DNA of 64,000 nucleotides from QGON01 sp963691905. GTDB taxonomy: Bacteria; Pseudomonadota; Gammaproteobacteria; Chromatiales; Chromatiaceae. Location of the stretch: positions 186,001 to 250,000 of the forward strand of contig OY829891.1 of NCBI GenBank assembly GCA_963691905.1, given 5' to 3'. A program made the position numbers and the translations under genes. How positions within the stretch are numbered: position 1 is the stretch's first letter; each line of letters starts with the position of its first letter. This document shows, piece after piece, positions 61,549 through 64,000 of the stretch. The notes under the pieces were generated by a model. That model worked only from the letters and a program-made list of their open reading frames with translations. It had not been told where the DNA came from and did no database searches.

Positions 61549-62112
61549 TCACATCACCAACGCTTCGGCAGTCACCACATAACGCTGGGAACCACCCGGC
61601 AGCAAGGCATCGAAGGGATAGCAGGTAATCAGTAACAACTGATTCTGTCCACCGGGTTGCAGCAGTCCGGTCTCGTTTTCGTGATGTACACTCTGCTCCA
61701 AAACGGCGTAGTGAACCAGCCGCCTATCTGGGCGCTCTATCACCAGCCTATCGCCCTGTTTTAGCTGTTGCAGAAAACGAAAGTGGGTGTCCCGGTGGCC
61801 GCTGACGATGCTTTTACCCACACTGCCGGGACGGGCGCTGTTTTCAATCCAACCCGGCCCGAAGGCGAGAGTGCGGCCACTGGCTCCGGCCAGGATGTAG
61901 CGCTCTACCTCCAGCCCAGGCACCGAGAGTCTCGCCACCGGCCAGGTATCGGCCCAGTCCCAGGGGGTGACATGATCGGATTCCGATCGGGTCGCTTCCC
62001 AGGCATCGGCAATCAGGACTTCGGAGAGCCAGGCCTTGGCATGAATCCACCCTCCGGCAGCCAGTTGCCAGACGGCTGCCAACAGGAGGGTTATCACGAG
62101 CAGCCGTTTCAT
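61549..62112 (-). CDS. Class GN sortase
   Basis: This proteobacterial sortase has 187 residues. It has an N-terminal membrane anchor (LLVITLLLAAVWQLAAGGWI), the sortase strand WPVARLSVPGLEVERYIL, the histidine in KSIVSGHRDTHF and the catalytic cysteine in QLLLITCYPFDAL followed by an arginine in SQRYVVTA. The ATG overlaps the upstream target gene's stop as ATGA, so translation is coupled; longer frames are less likely. It is expected to anchor or process the protein encoded by the preceding gene. Confidence 0.93.
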   Translation of the reverse strand: MKRLLVITLLLAAVWQLAAGGWIHAKAWLSEVLIADAWEATRSESDHVTPWDWADTWPVARLSVPGLEVERYILAGASGRTLAFGPGWIENSARPGSVGKSIVSGHRDTHFRFLQQLKQGDRLVIERPDRRLVHYAVLEQSVHHENETGLLQPGGQNQLLLITCYPFDALLPGGSQRYVVTAEALVM

Positions 62113-64000
62113 GTCCTGCGTCTCCATGTCAGAACAAACACACTCAGCAGTAAGAAAAGGCCGATCAACAGATGCAGTGAGGCGGGAGTGGCGGTTTGAG
62201 GCATACGCCCGAACACCTTGTTCGCCGTCCAACCGTGAGGCAGGTTGATCGGCATCGGTTTTGATTTCAGCATCTCTTCGAGCTGGCGGGTGGGCGTTTT
62301 GTCCACCGCAACCAGACTAGTATATCGGCTGACCAGTTGGTGTTTCAGTGCGACTTCAAGGACTGCCTTACGAATTTCCGGTTCCGGCCTGCCGCGATTG
62401 TGCTGCGCCATCAGTTCAGCGATATTCGCCCTCGCCCAGAGCAGATGCACACCGGTTCGATCGCCACCCCCCCCCAGATGGATACGCCGCTGCCAATACT
62501 CCCCAGCCCTGTCACCCTTGATGGTCAACAAACCTTGTAGTTGGTCTGCCTTCAACACCAGCAGGATCGGCTCTCCCGCATAGAGATCAGGCAGTGGATT
62601 TGGATAGCCCTCCACCTCGGCGCCATCAGGCCACTGCAACTGGATATTGGTCAGCAAAGGCTGTTCCAGTTTTAGAAAGAGTGCCGCCAAACGTGACTCG
62701 ACCTCCTCCAGATCCCCCACATAGGTGAAGCTGCCACGGCCAAACTCCGCAGCCCGGGACATGAAGAAGCTGTTGGGCGCTGAACCGATGCCGATGGTGA
62801 AGAGACGACTCGCTCCCAAACGCCGATGGATCACCTTAAACAGCTCATCCTCGTTGCCGACGCTGCCGTCGGTGAGGAATATCACCTGGCGCAAACGGTC
62901 GTGGGATTCCCTGCCATCGAGGGCCATCTCAAGCGCAGGCAGCATCTCGGTGCCGCCGTCCGCCTCCAGAGACGAGACAAAATCCAACGCCTGCCGAAGA
63001 TTGCGCGGCGTAGCATCCACCGCATGCTGATGGAGAGCACGGGTGTAGCTGCTGAACTGGATGATATTGAAGCAGTCATCCGGCCGCAGACGCCGCAATG
63101 CAAGCTTGAGCGCGGCTTTGGCCTGGGCGATGGAGGTCCCATGCATGGAGCCGGAGGTGTCGACCACAAAGATGACTTCCCGTGGTCGGGTTGGCATCAC
63201 AGCGCCCCCCTGAGGCGGCATTACCATCAACAATCCATAGACCTGATTGTTCCACAGCTCGGTAAAGAGAGCCGCATGAGGGGCAACTCCAACCTTCGGC
63301 ACCCAGGTCAACTCGAAATCCCGGTCCGCCGGTACCTGCTTCGACTTCAGGCCGATTTGATATCGCCCTCTGTCATCCTGGGTATGAACAATAAGGTGGT
63401 AGCGGCTCTCCAGAGATGCCAGCGGTAAACCCGCATCCAGATGGATATTGAAAGAGACCGGGTTGACCCGCCCCAACGCAGGATCGGCCACACTGGGCGT
63501 GATCCGGCTGGCATCGGGCACCTGATCGGTATCCGCCGCCCAGCCTGTGCCGCTGAAGCCACTGCTCTCCTCCGGCACTTTCGGGATGCCGGGGATATAA
63601 CGCGGTGCAATAACCAGCGGAAAACGGATTTGAAATTGCCCCTGGTCATAACCCAGACTCTGCTGGTATTCGATCTCGATGAGAATCGACTCCCCCGGCC
63701 CGATATTGGCCACCGACGTGGTAAATATATTGGGTCGTTGCTGACTCAGCAGACTCGCCTTGCGTCCTTCTGACCTGGCCTTTTCGTAGGTCGCCCTGGC
63801 CTGCTGTTTCTCCTGGATTTCACCCTTGATGACCCGCTCGCCGATACGCATCCACAGCCGGTCTACCGCCGCATCCTCCGGCAGGGGAAATTGATAGACT
63901 CCCTCGACCCAATCCTGACTGGGATTACTGAAGCGCTGCGCCACCTTTACCCGTGCCAGCATGCCGCTGATCTGCATCTCCACTTCGGTGTCCAGGTTGA
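62109..64000 (-). CDS. Class GN sortase target protein, VIT and vWA domains (partial)
   Basis: The frame runs off the right edge; about 630 codons are visible. The first part is a VIT domain (QISGMLARVKVAQRF, WVEGVYQFPLPEDAAVDRLW, RATYEKARSEGRKASLL). A vWA domain follows with VIFVVDTSGSMHGTSI (MIDAS DxSxS) and FLTDGSVGNEDELF. The C-terminus reads RMPQTATPASLHLLIGLFLLL followed by WRRRT: a sorting signal (LPxTG variant MPQTA), a hydrophobic helix and a basic tail. It is the natural partner of the sortase that overlaps its stop codon and would be exposed on the cell surface or in the envelope. Confidence 0.93.
   Translation of the reverse strand, partial: NLDTEVEMQISGMLARVKVAQRFSNPSQDWVEGVYQFPLPEDAAVDRLWMRIGERVIKGEIQEKQQARATYEKARSEGRKASLLSQQRPNIFTTSVANIGPGESILIEIEYQQSLGYDQGQFQIRFPLVIAPRYIPGIPKVPEESSGFSGTGWAADTDQVPDASRITPSVADPALGRVNPVSFNIHLDAGLPLASLESRYHLIVHTQDDRGRYQIGLKSKQVPADRDFELTWVPKVGVAPHAALFTELWNNQVYGLLMVMPPQGGAVMPTRPREVIFVVDTSGSMHGTSIAQAKAALKLALRRLRPDDCFNIIQFSSYTRALHQHAVDATPRNLRQALDFVSSLEADGGTEMLPALEMALDGRESHDRLRQVIFLTDGSVGNEDELFKVIHRRLGASRLFTIGIGSAPNSFFMSRAAEFGRGSFTYVGDLEEVESRLAALFLKLEQPLLTNIQLQWPDGAEVEGYPNPLPDLYAGEPILLVLKADQLQGLLTIKGDRAGEYWQRRIHLGGGGDRTGVHLLWARANIAELMAQHNRGRPEPEIRKAVLEVALKHQLVSRYTSLVAVDKTPTRQLEEMLKSKPMPINLPHGWTANKVFGRMPQTATPASLHLLIGLFLLLSVFVLTWRRRT

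Noticed and set aside
1..64000. CRISPR array, rRNA, tRNA or complete prophage
   Set aside because: Repeats are scattered between genes and are palindromic, without regular spacers; no phage structural genes or RNA gene signatures were seen by eye. A tRNAscan or CRISPR finder run would be decisive.

Overview
The window looks like chromosomal DNA of a gammaproteobacterium. The gene set has a gammaproteobacterial flavour: PolB, YoaA, PBP1b with a UB2H-like region, YcbB and YcbK, YaaA, a YafK-like protein, YheT and LigE. It also has traits common in aquatic, often sulfur-oxidising, Chromatiales-like lineages: a class GN sortase with its dedicated target, a PEP-CTERM protein, SUF, and many dispersed palindromic repeats. 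The lineage is inferred from gene content only. No rRNA, tRNA, CRISPR array or intact transposase gene was seen.

Layout. 1-4920 (minus): a polysaccharide export protein cut by the window edge, a lipoprotein and the dTDP-L-rhamnose genes rfbB-A-C-D, broken up by repeats. 5191-5704: a YefM-YoeB toxin-antitoxin pair. 6156-10889: one very large 2-hydroxyacyl-CoA dehydratase activase-related protein. 11199-15468: a small membrane protein and sufB-C-D-E. 15485-19607: a YheT hydrolase with a duplicated tail, a radical SAM protein of unknown function, a SlyD-like isomerase and a YeaQ-like membrane protein. 19972-22207: a periplasmic beta-propeller protein and the periplasmic DNA ligase LigE. 22379-30480: a P-type ATPase flanked by a 191-bp direct duplication, a HisKA_2-type kinase with an ANTAR response regulator, an HDOD protein and a chemoreceptor. 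30575-40408: DNA polymerase II, a lipoprotein, the YcbK/YcbB peptidoglycan enzymes separated by a PKD-repeat gene pair, and a diguanylate cyclase. 40724-46542: xthA, yaaA, tatD, a phosphopantetheinyl transferase, galE and uppP. 46887-52643: a PEP-CTERM protein, an SPL-family radical SAM protein, a PutP-like symporter, an AT-rich epimerase and an unknown protein. 52720-59254 (minus): a YoaA helicase, an unknown protein, then an amidotransferase, a YafK-like L,D-transpeptidase and PBP1b. 59588-64000: a papain-like peptidase/alpha-beta hydrolase fusion, and a class GN sortase with its target protein, cut by the right edge.

Themes. Much of the window serves the cell envelope: rhamnose and UDP-sugar supply, undecaprenyl phosphate recycling, polysaccharide export, peptidoglycan synthesis and L,D-crosslinking, and two protein-sorting systems. 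A second theme is signalling (kinase with ANTAR regulator, HDOD, chemoreceptor, c-di-GMP synthase). A third is repeats: at least four families of short palindromic elements fill most intergenic gaps and in places abut or supply stop codons.

Best candidates for something undescribed are the peptidase/hydrolase fusion at 59588-61414, the radical SAM protein at 16868-18613, the ATPase/kinase/ANTAR block bounded by the duplication, and the repeat-associated rearrangements at 15485-15700 and 22118-25414.
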